From NCBI GenBank assembly GCA_037953625.1, contig CM075655.1:116815001-116879000 (forward strand): a stretch of 64,000 nt of DNA, written 5' to 3'. Below the pieces are notes generated by a model. That model ran no database searches. It saw only the letters and a program-made list of their open reading frames with translations, and was not told where the DNA came from. Shown piece by piece: positions 1 to 11,294 of the stretch. The position numbers were made by a program, and so were the translations under genes. The DNA is from Crotalaria pallida. Its lineage: Eukaryota; Streptophyta; Magnoliopsida; Fabales; Fabaceae. The first letter of the stretch is position 1. Every line of letters begins with the position of its first letter.

Positions 1-758
1 TGTATCATGTAACAAAACAAAGAAAGACTAGCTGAGTTGAATTTCCAATGAAACAAAAGGATAAATGAGATAATCATGACACAATAAAAACATTGTTTTT
101 TACTGTGTTGGACCAGCAAAAGGTGTTAAAGAAAAATCACTATACTTATGCTCCATATCTGATTAAATGCATGTTATGCTTCTAAAGCCCTCTACTGAAA
201 AAACTATGCTTCAGGAATTCAAACATCTCAAAAAGCTAATATATTATAAAACTAAACATCTACCAGGGACCTCAGTTATGAATCATAAAACTGTGAGCAT
301 ATGTTTCAGATTTTCCTAAAGAATGAAAAGAAGCAATTTGGGACAACACTTGTCAAGTGCTGCAAAATAGTATGGGAAAACTCACAGAGTTAGCTCCTCG
401 AGCTTTTGCTGCTGGGTAAATCACGATAAAGTTCATTCCATCTATGGATTGACCATTTCATGTGCTGTAATATTTAGGCAGAAAAATAAATAAGCCTATC
501 AACATCTTCATTTCAAACTAGCACACATGCAAACCAGAACTTGCTTAATCAGTAAGGACAATAATAAACAAGATTAATATAGCAATGCTTGAAGACAATA
601 TGCCATAATATACCTTGGGAGAAGAGGTTCCGCAGCTTGGTCCCTCAGTTGCTCACTTCCCAAGAATAATCTGAACTGATATGCTAGCCAGTGACATATC
701 AGCATGGACCTAGTCAAAACCAGCCAACACATTATGAAAAAAAAGTATATTATTAACA
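1..758. other. Left flank, no confident gene
   Basis: No gene can be supported here. Two short open stretches on the minus strand, about 390-470 (encoding a segment with IVIYPAAKARGAN) and about 600-690 (encoding LRDQAAEPLLPR), look more coding-like than their surroundings. They could be exons of a gene running off the left edge, but I do not recognise the family and could not chain them with convincing splice sites. Confidence 0.25.
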
Positions 759-1310
759 TAAGAGCATCCACACCCATGATCCCATTTTTTGTCCCTAAAT
801 GGACCTCACTCATTATTTTATTATTCTTCACACTTCCCCACAGTTTTAGGGACAATCGCATATTTTCTCCACACCCATGAACTCACTTTTGTCCCTAAAA
901 TTGGGACCCACACACTACCCCACACTCTTAATATTTTACAATAAATTATAACCATCATCAACTAACTATATGATTCCCACCAAAACCATAACTAGAATTT
1001 AAACATTCTATATATTATTATCCAACGGTAACTTTTTCAATTTTTTTTTAATTTCGCATTTAAAAAATATCGTAATAAAATTAAATGCAATAAAAATAAA
1101 TTTAGAATGCATTAAAAATAAAAAAATCGCAATAAAAATTAGAGGGAAATTGACAAAATAAAATACATTAAAGATTCGAATAATAAAGAAATACATAAAA
1201 CAAACCACACCAAACAGAAAATAAGTCACACCTTACAGATAAAAAAAACATTAAAGATTACGAGAAATAAAGAAATACATAAATTAAGTCACACGGAACA
1301 ATGCTCAATA

Positions 1311-2578
1311 CTAATCATCGACGCCATCGTAATGATTCCAAACATGTTCAATCAAATCGGCTTGAAGTCGTTGATGAACAGACCTATCGTGAAGGCTCGA
1401 TCTCAAACGAAGGTACTCTTAAAAAACATGATGACCGTCGTTAGGTACTTCCAGATTGTCCAAGTCACCAGAATACTCGCCAATATTACCAACAGCATAC
1501 GTATCCCGTTCATCTTCAACAATCATGTTATGCAATATGATGCAGACATATATTATATTAGATAATTGCTCCAAATACCTTTGTCGAGCTGGACAACGTA
1601 TGATTGCAAATCGTTGTTGCAATACTCCAAATGCTCGTTCAATATCCTTCCTGAAGCTTTCTTGTTTTTTTTTTTAAAAAATTCTCTCTTCACTCCTTGT
1701 GGCATAGATATACTTTTGACAAATACAGTCCATTGAGGATAAATACCATCTGCAAGATAATAGCCCATATTGTAAGGAGTTTGATTGACTATGAAATTTA
1801 CCTGAGTTGCTTGACCAGTAAGAACATCATTGAATACATTGGATCGATTCAACACATTTATGTCATTGTTAGACCTCGCAACTCCAAAAAAAGCGTGCCA
1901 TATCCATAAATCAGCAGAGGCAACTGCTTCAAGCATCACTGTTGGGTTTCCATGATCTCCTCGACTAAATTGTCCTTTCCATGCAACTGGACAATTCTTC
2001 CATTCCTAGTGCATGCAGTCAATGTTGCCTAACATGCCTGGAAAGCCACGGTTGCTACCGATTTGAAGTAGCCGCTGAATGTCATCATTGTTGGGTATTC
2101 TCAAGTACGTACCCCCAAAGACATTGATCACTGCCCTTGTAAACCTGTCCAGACATCGCAATGATGTGGTCTCGGCCATTCTCACATACTCGTCGAGACT
2201 GTTAGCACTTGCTCCATATGCTAGCATTCTAATAGCACTAGTACACTTTTGCATGGGAGAATGCCCAAGCATACCGGTTGCGTCAGGCTTCTGTATGAAA
2301 TACTCGTCATGTGCAGTAACGGCATCTACAATTCTGATGAACACATGCTTACGCATTCTGAACCTGCGACGAAAATGATTATCCGTGTATGTTGGATGAT
2401 CAGAGAAATAATCATTAAACAATCGAGTATGCCCCTCTCCACGATTTCTTTGTATGTTTGGTCTTTTCCTTCTTCGGTTGGTGGGAATGTTATCTTCTTC
2501 GTCACTACTATCGAACAACATGTCAATAGCTCGCCAGACAATGTCGTTCTCCAAATCGGATGAATTTCTGGGATCCAT
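1311..2578 (-). pseudogene. PIF/Harbinger DDE transposase (nuclease HARBI1-like), disrupted
   Basis: The reading starts at an ATG in MDPRNSSDLEND (2578). An N-terminal region with the helix-turn-helix-like RRRFRMRKHVFIRIVDAV leads to the first catalytic Asp in GNIDCMH. Directly after it, near 2008, a TAG stands where the family has Trp (CMHW), so translation stops there. The frame then continues through WKNCPVAWKGQ, the second Asp in YLADGIYPQW, and on to a homopolymer run near 1665-1680 that shifts the frame. Beyond it the third acidic residue is recognisable in RKDIERAFGVLQ. A further TAA lies near 1419 before the final stop at 1311. The DDE triad is thus still readable but split by at least two stops and a frameshift. 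These proteins cut and join the element's ends, normally with ORF1 as DNA-binding partner. Confidence 0.85.
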
Positions 2579-2691
2579 TTTGAGTAGTAAAAGATGAATA
2601 CAAAATAATAGTATAGTGGAAGAGTGCAAAGATCAGTGTTGTGAATTCATTCAGAACGTTACTAATACTTATAGCCAACATGGATGCTATT

Positions 2692-2766
2692 AACGGCTAG
2701 TTTTTTAACGGCTAGTTTTGCAACGACTAGTTTTGTAACGGCTAGTTTTGCAACGGCTAGTTTCGC
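2692..2766. repeat. Five tandem 15-bp units
   Basis: Five back-to-back copies of AACGGCTAGTTTTGC or close variants (2692-2706, 2707-2721, 2722-2736, 2737-2751, 2752-2766). They lie between the two genes of the Harbinger element, just upstream of the transposase start. They may be binding sites for the ORF1 protein or simply a minisatellite. Confidence 0.9.
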
Positions 2767-3006
2767 AATGACTTAGACGAAAACAAATTTCACGAAAAAA
2801 ATACAAAAAACATACATAATGCTTAAAAAGGTTACAGATGCTTTTAATGGAATAAAAATACAAAGAACATACATAATGCTTAAGAAAGTTCATGTCAACT
2901 ACACTTACACTAAAATACACAATGAAATACACTTAACGTAAATTAATGAAATACACTTACACTAAAATACATAATGAAATACACACTCACTAAAACAAAG
3001 TTCATA

Positions 3007-4314
3007 TCAAATGCCAATTTTTTTTGTGATAACCTCGCAAACCTTCTCATGAGCCCGCTTTTGTATCTCGGTCATCTGTGAAGTATCTTTGAAAAGTATC
3101 TGATACTCATTGATCATCAACTGTTCTTCTTCGAAAGTCATCCTTTTCTTCTCCTTTTCTTCTTCGAAAGCCATCTTTTTCTTCTCCATTTCTTCCGCGA
3201 AAGCCATCTTTTGCTTCTGTAGCTCCAAAAATTCAACTTTGAAGAGGTTAAATGCGTCCACTTTGGTAGAAGATGTTGCACCTTGTGTTGATTTACCCTT
3301 CCTTTTTGCTGCCTTTTGTCCAATTGGGCGTTCCATAAAGAGAGTTTGTGGGTTGTCTTCACTGCTTGGTGTTGGCGGATTAGATGAAGATGAAGTGTAC
3401 GCCCCGGATGCAGAGGTCTTTGTTCTTTTTGATGACCCTCCTACCTCAGGTGTATCAAACCATCTCGGTTTATCTTTTACTAATCGCCAAACGTGCTCGA
3501 TGGTGAACTTCTCACGTTGATCTTGACGATAAATTGCCAAAGCTTTATCCATTATATCTTCATTATTGCTCCCACTAGTCTTTGACACCATGGCATGTTT
3601 GTAACATCCAACGAACTTGGAAGTCATTGCTTGAAGTCTATGATATCGAGCCTTTGTTTGATTTGAATTTTTAGCCCTTGTCTTGCTGTTGAGATACTTG
3701 TTGTATTGAGATGTTATCCTCGCCCAAAAACTTCCAGATTTTTGGTCAACCCCAACGATAGGATCTTCAGAAACATTGAAAAATGATTCCACCAACAGTT
3801 TATCTTCCTCCACTGACCATCTTTCTCTATTTTTCTTTGCTTTTGCTGTGGACCCTTCTTCTTCTTCTTCTTCTTCTTCTTCTAAATCAATAGTTTCTAA
3901 ACAATCTTGTTGCGTACAGAATAGTGGGTCTTCAGACTCATTGATCGATCCCATAGGTGTTGCCGGATCTTTGTCCAAGGATTGCATTCCACCACTATTT
4001 GTGACAGGTTTGGTTGTTGTATTTGGAGGATGCATAGGATATTGGTAAGGGAAGAAGTGGTGATTTGGAGTAGATGAGTTCATTTGTGTATTTGGGTAAA
4101 ATGAATTAAATGGGTTTTGTGGAGCAATTTGTGAATTTGGGTAAAAATATGTATGAGAACTTTGAGGATGTGGGTAAAAAGGTGCATAACCACTTTGAGA
4201 ATTTGGTATGTGATGAGGATTTTGAGAGTTAGATGGATTTTGAGAGTTTGAAGCATGAGACACACTTGATAATAATTTTCTAAGAGCTTCTAATTCAACT
4301 TGAGCAGGATCCAT
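3007..4314 (-). CDS. PIF/Harbinger ORF1: Myb/SANT-like DNA-binding protein
   Basis: An intact 435-residue ORF starting at MDPAQVELEALRK. An upstream in-frame ATG would add 47 hydrophobic residues and looks spurious. The N-terminal third is rich in Asn, Ser, Pro, Tyr and His (low complexity), followed by an acidic DLEEEEEEEEE stretch. A trihelix/SANT-like domain follows (about residues 160-285: RWSVEEDKLL, FWARITSQYN, then KARYHRLQ and AIYRQDQREKFTIEHVWRLV). A basic linker precedes a C-terminal Lys/Glu/Met coiled coil with three near repeats of EEMEKKKMAF, resembling the NAM-associated C-terminal domain. Plant genomes often carry this protein annotated as 'glutathione S-transferase T3-like' or 'NAM-associated'. 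In the Pong group it binds the ends and brings in the transposase. It sits just upstream of the transposase in the same orientation. Confidence 0.85.
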   Translation of the reverse strand: MDPAQVELEALRKLLSSVSHASNSQNPSNSQNPHHIPNSQSGYAPFYPHPQSSHTYFYPNSQIAPQNPFNSFYPNTQMNSSTPNHHFFPYQYPMHPPNTTTKPVTNSGGMQSLDKDPATPMGSINESEDPLFCTQQDCLETIDLEEEEEEEEEGSTAKAKKNRERWSVEEDKLLVESFFNVSEDPIVGVDQKSGSFWARITSQYNKYLNSKTRAKNSNQTKARYHRLQAMTSKFVGCYKHAMVSKTSGSNNEDIMDKALAIYRQDQREKFTIEHVWRLVKDKPRWFDTPEVGGSSKRTKTSASGAYTSSSSNPPTPSSEDNPQTLFMERPIGQKAAKRKGKSTQGATSSTKVDAFNLFKVEFLELQKQKMAFAEEMEKKKMAFEEEKEKKRMTFEEEQLMINEYQILFKDTSQMTEIQKRAHEKVCEVITKKIGI

Positions 4315-4619
4315 GAAAATGAAATTATGGACTTGAAAAAAAAAATTGAATATCAATGAGATGAGAAGAAGAAAAATTATAAAGAGATTATAGTGTATGA
4401 AATAGATTGAAATAATAACTAAGTGAATGAAGGTATTGTGTGAATTGAACTTCAAAATTACTCATATATATAGCAAAAATTGTTAACAGCTACATATATT
4501 ACCGTTGCTGCAATTGCAACGGTAATAATCTGAACACACTTGATAATGTAATTCCCTTGTATTCAAAGACTCTTTCCTTTTTTTTAATAATAAAAGACTC
4601 TTTCCTTTGTATACATGAA

Positions 4620-5110
4620 ACCAATTGTTCAGATGCTCTCACCCTGTAAATACACACATCATGCTCTCACCCTCTTTCCTTTGTATACACACACACATTC
4701 AGATGCTCTCACCCTCTATTTCTCACTCTCCCTCCGATCCTACGATCCTCTCTTTCTCACTCTCCCTCCGATCCTCTCTTTCTCAACCCAGTCTCACTCT
4801 CCTTCGATCTACTCTCTCACTCCTCCGGTCTACTTTCTCGTCCTCTGATCTCCCTCACTCCGGTCTCCCTCCGCCGCCGATCTCGCCACAACGCCTCTCA
4901 TCTCTCTCCCTCGCCGATCTCCACCGATCTCCGCCACAGCTCCTCTCACCGCTCCTCTCTCCGCCGATCTCCGCCATAGCTCCTCTCACCGCTCCTCTCT
5001 CCGCCGATCTCCGCCACAGCGCCACTCATCTCCTCTCACCGTCGATCTCTCCCTCAGCGATCTCCGCCGATCTCCACCACAGCTTCTCTCTCTTCCTCGG
5101 TTGCATGCAA
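4620..5110. repeat. Pyrimidine-rich tract with 40-bp tandem duplication
   Basis: A strongly C/T-biased stretch on the plus strand built from CTCTCACC, CTCCCTCCGATC and GCCGATCTCCGCC motifs. It includes two 40-bp units differing at a single base (4941-4980 and 4981-5020). It lies inside the Harbinger element between ORF1 and the right end, where the promoter or leader of the minus-strand genes would be. Confidence 0.8.
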
Positions 5111-5567
5111 GGATTCCATTTCTCTGTTTTTTTAATTCTGTAATGTTGTTGCTTTTTTTTTTAATTATTGTAAAATTAATAATATTTATCTCTTGTTGAT
5201 GATGATGCTGAGATCTTCCCTGGATCTATTATTTTTTTTATTTTTTTTTGTTCAAATGTTTTTCTTTTGCTGCAAATGGTTTAGATCAATGCTTGCTCCC
5301 TGGATTAGTTTATGTATCTGCTTCCCTTCCCTTCATATGTTTGTTGTTGTTGTTGTTGTTCTTGTCCCTTTACCGTTGCCTTCTCCCTCCTTTTCTATTA
5401 TATTTTATTTTTTTCTCTCTCCTCCAATCCTTCATTCTCTGACATTTGCAGTGTTGTAAATTTGGGACTCTCCCAAAATAGGGACGGTGGAGAGCTGCTC
5501 CACACCAGTGTCCCAAATTATTGACGGTCCCTAAAAATTTTAGGGACAATCGATGTGGGTGCTCTAA

Positions 5568-6232
5568 GTGAAATGCATATATAATTTCTACACCAAAAAA
5601 ATAATATAAACTTTTTGTAAGATAAATGGCTTGGCTTGGAAACAATTTTATCATCATTTTTATTTTTTTTATATAAATGGTGTATTTGTTTCTGCTGTGA
5701 GGCTTTTACCTAGTTATAATATTGATTAGGCTAGAAAAAAAAAAGGATGTTTGTCCCTCCAACATAGTAGTACAGCATACTATGCTCATACATACTATGC
5801 TTATATATGCTTATAATATTATCTTGTCCAAGTACATGCCCTTAAAGTTAGTTAAGCAGTATAAGAAGCTGCATAAATATTAAAATTGTCTTCAACAATT
5901 AGCAATATTAATGCATATGTTTCATATTCGTGATGCGTCATAAATTGACCTGAACAACTAGGTGAACATGCATGACCCATCAAAACACCAAATACACCAA
6001 AGTTTCAGCACAGGTCAAAAATAGCACTATATATAAGGCTAAAAGGATTTAGATTAGTGACATTATCTCAATCTGTCTAATTAGCTTGATAGTGAATTAC
6101 TTGAGACATACAAGATAATAACTACAATATTTTATACTAGAAGTGATTAACGAGAAGCATTATCAAGGCTAGACAACGATTGCAATATGTCATAACTTTA
6201 ATATGATGGTTGCTAAGATCTTTCATAAGCAA
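5568..6232. other. No gene seen
   Basis: AT-rich DNA between the Harbinger element and a tandem repeat. I see no ORF, RNA gene or element ends. Confidence 0.6.
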
Positions 6233-6512
6233 ATTATACTACTGAAGCAAATTGGAATGTGAATTCTAAGAAGTTGACTGAAACTACGAAGAGTATATAT
6301 GAACTTAAAAAACAATTATACTACTGAAGCAAATTTGAATGTGAATTACAAGAATTATACTACTGAAGCAAATTAGGGTGTGAATTATAAGTTGACTGAA
6401 ACTACAAAGAGTATATATGAACTTAAGAAAAATTATACTACTGAAGCAAATTGGAATGTGAATTATAAGAAGTTGACTGAAACTACAAAGAGTATATATG
6501 AACTTACAAAAA
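6233..6512. repeat. Tandem repeat, about 80-bp unit
   Basis: Four units beginning ATTATACTACTGAAGCAAAT: 6233-6314, a shortened 6315-6353, 6354-6431 and 6432-6512. Full units share the tail GAAACTACAAAGAGTATATA. The array directly abuts a broken gene fragment on its right. Confidence 0.85.
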
Positions 6513-6519
6513 ATTCCTT

Positions 6520-6720
6520 TCTTTTGGTGTAGAGATGAGGGAGTACCAGCAACGCAAAATGCTGAGACAGGAACATCATATTCCCTAAGTTCGTCCCAAA
6601 TATGACGTACAACATCTGTGCCAACCTGCATTCCAACTTGTGAAATGTTCAATTACTTCACAGGGTGAGTTCCCTGGCAATATCCGCCCTTCAACTGGAT
6701 TTCCATGTACCTGGTAGCTC
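6520..6720 (-). pseudogene. Glycoside hydrolase family 31 (YihQ/sulfoquinovosidase-like) fragment
   Basis: On the minus strand one frame reads VEGRILPGNSPCEVIEHFT and the next frame GTDVVRHIWDELREYDVPVSAF. From memory, both blocks match a conserved region of the plant YihQ-like GH31 alpha-glucosidase (sulfoquinovosidase) family, whose sequence continues SAFWLQDWVGQRET. Here the frame changes between the two blocks and the sequence after SAF departs from the family, so this is a short gene remnant rather than a working exon. I found no catalytic residues and no further exons nearby. The assignment rests on motif memory and is moderate. Confidence 0.5.
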
Positions 6721-8585
6721 CAGTTTACATAAAATTGGAAAATAGTAGTTTTAATTACATAAAGAAATAAAAAGAGTTTAGTCATGTGATTTTCCTTATA
6801 AATTAAAGTAGATAAGCTGTTAAATAGATGGTGTAATGAAGAGCTATGAAGTTTGAGCAAAATATTACCAGAATAATTGCTTCAAGTTTTGGCTTAAGGC
6901 TGCAATGCTTCCAAAGACTTTATAGAACCACATTGCTTCTTATTCTTTATACTCTGTAACCTATCAAGTAAACAAAGTCAAAATAACTTAAGTGAAACCA
7001 AAAACCCAAACACATGAAGTTTATACATGTATACTCACAACTTACCTGTCCTCCCAATATGAAAGAAAAATCTTGACAAAGACTAGGAAGTGCTTTGTAT
7101 TGCCCTATGTTAACAGCTCAAAACTTTGCCAAAGATAGATGAATAATTATGATAGATGGCACAGACAAAGCAGCCATTACATAAAGAACAACCCATTTTA
7201 TCTTAGTTACAAAAGCAATCTTGAACTGATTAACATTGAACTTATCTGCACCATCTACATGAGAAACTACAAACAAATTGGTTCATTAAAGAATTATGCA
7301 GTATAGTGCTCAAAGTGCTCAAAGAATTTGTGGCATATTGTAACAAGGAGACATCAAATTCAAGCAACATCATAGCAAAAATTATATCTAAAAAAAATGA
7401 CTACCAGATTAAAAATGTTAAAGTTCAAAAAGAAAGCTTCCTATTGTAAGTTCCTGTTATGTTCCATGGTGAAAAAGGACCTATGTCACTCTCGTCTTTT
7501 CTTGTATATAGCCACTGCTTGAAGCGAAACCAATAACATGCAAATAGATGAGTTCTCCTTCCGTTGGATTTTGCATCTATCACAAAAAATTACACTTTAT
7601 CAATTAAAATAAGCCATTGTTTAGGCAAGTTAAATATCAGAAAAGCTAAAGGCTAATTGTCTCCTTCGAGGTACTAGCAGATCAGTGAAAGAATTTCCTA
7701 CCCAACCAAATGCAAACGGTAGATTAAAAATAAAGTGACTGCCATTCTTATTCAAAAAGTGGCAAATAAGGACTAGCTATATATGATGTTATCTGCTATT
7801 TATGATGCTATCTGCTATTTCCATTTAAAATAGGACACTACATAAAACACATAAATGAACACCTAATAAGATTTCATCAGAGAATAAAATCAAAGACATA
7901 AGACATTATACAATAATTTTAGTTGCACATCCTCGATAGATCAATCCAACAATACAAATAACCATAATATTTTGCTTTAGCTTGTAACAGAGACCGTGAA
8001 GAGGAACTCCAACTAGACTGAATAAACACTCCTTTTAGTTCGTTAAATCATATGTCATAAATAACTATATTATGGCGGTGTAATTGTCAAATCAGATTTA
8101 AGAATAAGAAATAAATGGGAAAAGTGACCTTCAACTATTCAATTGAGGTTAGGGTTACAAAATTGAAAAGGGAAACATACACACAAATTGAGGTTAGGGT
8201 CGAACAAATTGAAAATCGAAGCAAACAAACAAGAACGAGAACATACAAGAACAAGAAGGAGAAGAAGGAAATCGCGCCGTGAGAGAAAGAGGAGAACAAA
8301 CCGCGTCGAATACCGAGACAGAGCTGAACCAGAGAGCTGTCGCGGCCGTGCGTGAGGAAACGAGAGAGTGGAGCGTCGCGCCACGAGAAACAAAGGAGAA
8401 ACTAAGGGAGTGAGTGACTTATTAGAGAGGGACCTAATTACTGATGGCCATCGTAAACCTTCAGGGAGTGACTTATTTCGAAGGGTTTAGACAGTGACTC
8501 ACTAATTTCGAAGGTTTAGGGAGTGAGTCTCAAACTGACTGATGAATTTTAGTCTTTTAGAAGCTTCTAGGTTTTATAGTGTTTT
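6721..8585. other. No gene seen
   Basis: Single-copy-looking AT-rich DNA. Short ORFs on the minus strand (for example 8139-8393) show no domain or codon signature. It may hold decayed remains of the GH31-like gene next door, but I cannot show that. Confidence 0.45.
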
Positions 8586-8589
8586 GAAC

Positions 8590-8932
8590 TATATTTTTTT
8601 ATTTTTAATTTTAGTGACTGTTTTTAGTCACAAAATGGATCACAAAATTATCCCACCAAATTAATGAAAAAATTCCTGCCAATTTAATTTGGTAACGGAT
8701 TCGGTCACAAAATGGGCAAAATAATTTTGACTAAAATAAAATACGTTTTTAATGACCGAATTAGTGACTTTTAATTTTGTGATTGAATGTTTGGGTCACT
8801 AATTCAGTCAAAAAAACAATTTCCAATACCAACTTTGAAAATAGCTTATTGGTCACTAAATTGATCACTATTTGTGACCATTTTCATTTCAGTCACTAAA
8901 TGCAGTTACTAAAAAACAGTTTTCTAGTAGCG
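8590..8932. mobile_element. CACTA-like element, right terminal region
   Basis: Dense subterminal repeats of the type TTGGTCACTAAATT and TTTAGTGACTG in both orientations end in TTTTCTAGTAGCG. Read on the other strand this is CGCTACTAGAAAAC, one transition from a canonical CACTACTAGAAAA terminus. Only this one end was found, so it is a fragment or a long element whose other end was not recognised. Confidence 0.5.
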
Positions 8933-9514
8933 GGTGGTTGGGGCTGATGGCGGCGACTGGAACCATGAGGATCGGGGGTTCGAGAAATGACAAAGAGAGA
9001 GAGAGAACCCGAGAGCGTCGATAGTAGAAAGAGCCTAGGCGACAACGACAAGAACCACAATAAATACTTACAATACATTTTTTAATCCAAAGAAATAATT
9101 ACAACAAATTTTAATTATCAAATAAACACGTCTAAGAAAGTCATAGAGTTAAAAGTCTCAAAGTATAAACATAATTTAACATTGAATATATCAAAAGCAA
9201 GGCAAAGTATAAAATATATATTTTTCAGATAGGGTAGTTTTTTTAAATGAATCTACATAAAAATTTATGATTGAAATACATTTTCATAAATACTATAGGA
9301 TATTTTATGAAGATGCCAAACTCTTTAATAGTGAATTTCAGGAGTTAATTGCTTAATCTCAAATTTGCTTAGAATTTAAAAATAAAAAAAAATCAAGATG
9401 TTACATCTTACGCGGGTATGAGAGAAATGATGTAATATATGTTGGAACTTTGTTTGTATAAGGTGGAGAATACCCTTTCTGTTATTTTTTTTATTTTTTA
9501 TAAAAAAAATTATT

Positions 9515-9735
9515 TACCAATGGGGGTTAATTTATTTACTAAGAAGTCTCAAGTTCAATTCCCAGTTAACACACCCCTTAGTCTCAGGTTCAATTCCCGG
9601 TTAACACACCCCATTGGGAGAGGTTAGGAATGTGACCTCGTGCAGGATTAGTCTCAAGGATTTCTTGGTATTAAAGATACTCTTTGGGACACCTGTTGTA
9701 CTGATCAAATAGTAGAGATCAAAATAAAAAATTAA
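9515..9735 (+). mobile_element. tRNA-derived SINE-like copy with internal 35-bp duplication
   Basis: It contains a pol III B-box-like GGTTCAATTCC twice, because a 35-bp segment is duplicated (9545-9579 and 9580-9613). It ends in a block (GGATTAGTCTCAAGGATTTC, TTGGTATTAAAGATACTCTT) that is clearly related to the block at about 18150-18200. The two are therefore members of one SINE family. Confidence 0.6.
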
Positions 9736-9754
9736 AAAAAATTATTTAATCTAT

Positions 9755-9973
9755 TTGCAACGATAATGTCGTCGCAAAAAACATGTGTTTTGCAACGATT
9801 GAAAAAAGTCGTTGCAAAAGATAGGTGTTTTGCAACGATTTAAAAAGTCGTTGCAAAACACCTGTTTTCTGCAACGACTTTTTTAAGTCGTTGCAAAACA
9901 CCTGTTTTTAGCAACGACTTAAAAAAGTCGTTGCAAAATGTTGTTGCAATAAAGGGTTTTTTTTTTTGTAGTG
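9755..9973. mobile_element. CACTA element right end
   Basis: Inverted and direct copies of TTGCAACGACTT and AAGTCGTTGCAAAA form the typical CACTA subterminal array. The stretch ends at 9973 in TTTTTTGTAGTG, which is CACTACAAAAAA on the other strand. It abuts LINE coding sequence directly. The matching left terminus was not found in the window. Confidence 0.7.
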
Positions 9974-11058
9974 AACCAAGGCGAGACAGAAGAGATGAAG
10001 GTCTTTAAAAAGATTTGGTCTTGGCCTGGACCAAAATGGATAAGGACGCTTTTATGGAAGATTATGACAAGGCGTTGCTGACCAACATTGAGAGGAAACG
10101 AAGACACCTTACTGATGATGGCAGTTGCCCGTTGTGTACAGATGAAGAGGAATCAATCTTGCATACTCTAAGAGACTGTATTCATGCAAAACTGGTTTGG
10201 CAACATCTTCTGACAGAAAAGAACTGATACAGGTTTTTCGATACTGATTTGTGTGATTGGGTGGAGGATAATTTAATCAATTCAACGACTTTCTCAACTC
10301 ACACAAATTGGGAGATCCTTTTTGGCTGCGCGCTTGAAGTTTTGTGGATGCGGCGCAATAAGTTGATCTTTGAAGGCGAAGACTTTTCCCTTCAAGGTTC
10401 ACTAAGTGTAATCTGGGCTAAACAACGTGAGATTGTTAATTCTAGTCAGTAGTATGATGCTACAAACCTTAAGTAGGAATATAAACGTTCAAGTACAGCA
10501 ATCAAATGGCGTTGTCCACCTCACCAGTGGATAAAGTTAAATAGTGATGGCTCTGTTATTGGTCAAAATAAGAAGCCACTTGTGGTGGAGTTTTAAGGGA
10601 TGATAACAACGGTTTTCTTTGCGCATTTGCTTGTAGACTTGGCAGAGTTTCTATCACTCAAGCGGAGCTTTGGTGAATTTTTCATGGGGTGAAGCTTGCG
10701 CTATCTCGAGGCTTCAAGCGTGTGATCATTGAGACAGATTCCAAATGTGCAGCTAAATTCATAAACGATGGTTGTCAAGCTACTCATCTGTGTCATCCAA
10801 TCATCAGTGCCATAAAGAACTTGATGCAGCTTGGTGATTTTATTTGTACCCATGATTTTCGGGAAGCAAACTCAGTTGCAGATGCTTTGACAAAATATGG
10901 GCATACCATGAACTATAATTTTAGGATTTTTTATTTTGTTCCTGATTTTCTCAGTTTATACCTCATAGGAGATGCTTTAGGCATAACCTTTGAGAATCGT
11001 GGCTAAGGTTGTTTGTTTTGCTTTTAGGCTTTTAGCCCCTTCTTATCATCAAAAAATA
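9974..11058 (+). pseudogene. LINE-type retrotransposon 3' remnant: zf-RVT plus RNase H
   Basis: Three broken frames together read the C-terminal end of a plant non-LTR (L1-like) polyprotein. First comes a zinc-binding reverse-transcriptase domain (CPLCTDEEESILHTLRDC, WQHLL, about 10015-10227), then a linker (EVLWMRRNKLIFEG). The RNase H domain follows (about 10500-10900), with acidic residues visible in LNSDGS, QAELW, IETDS and ANSVADAL. Stops and frameshifts separate the pieces. The reverse transcriptase and endonuclease parts are missing. A CACTA end sits exactly at its left border, and the right end fades into a short A-rich tail near 11045-11058. Confidence 0.82.
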
Positions 11059-11294
11059 CAAGTAATTGAAGAGAAGAAAAACAATGTGAAAATAGCAAAG
11101 CAATCACAATGACTTTCAAAACAACTATATGGGTGGAAATAATGACATTCCAAAATGTACATTTGCACTTCTCACTCACCAATCATAATTTTTTGTTTTT
11201 AAAATTTATAAAATTATAATTAATCAAAATAATAAGTTCGAATCAAAATTATACTAACGGAAGGAGTGCTTGATTAATTAGAATTTACTACTAG

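Larger units (their letters stand above)
762..5564 (-). mobile_element. PIF/Harbinger (Pong-like) DNA transposon, near complete
   Basis: The left end reads GAGCATCCACACCC and the right end, read inwards on the other strand, GAGCACCCACATCG. Both are followed by the shared subterminal block TGTCCCTAAA. A 3-bp TAA duplication flanks the element (759-761 and 5565-5567), as expected for PIF/Harbinger insertion. Inside are the two genes typical of the Pong/PIF group, both on the minus strand: a Myb/SANT-type ORF1 and a DDE transposase. The left end repeats the CACACCCATGA...TTTTTGTCCCTAAA block twice (about 772-800 and 873-900). Length is 4803 bp. The transposase carries stops and a frameshift, so the copy is probably not autonomous, although its ends and ORF1 look intact. 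Confidence 0.88.

Noticed and set aside
574..861. 95-residue minus-strand ORF at the left edge
   Set aside because: It runs into the Harbinger left end and has no recognised family. Only a short inner part looks mildly coding-like.
8139..8393. Arg/Leu-rich minus-strand ORF
   Set aside because: Low-complexity composition and no conserved motif.
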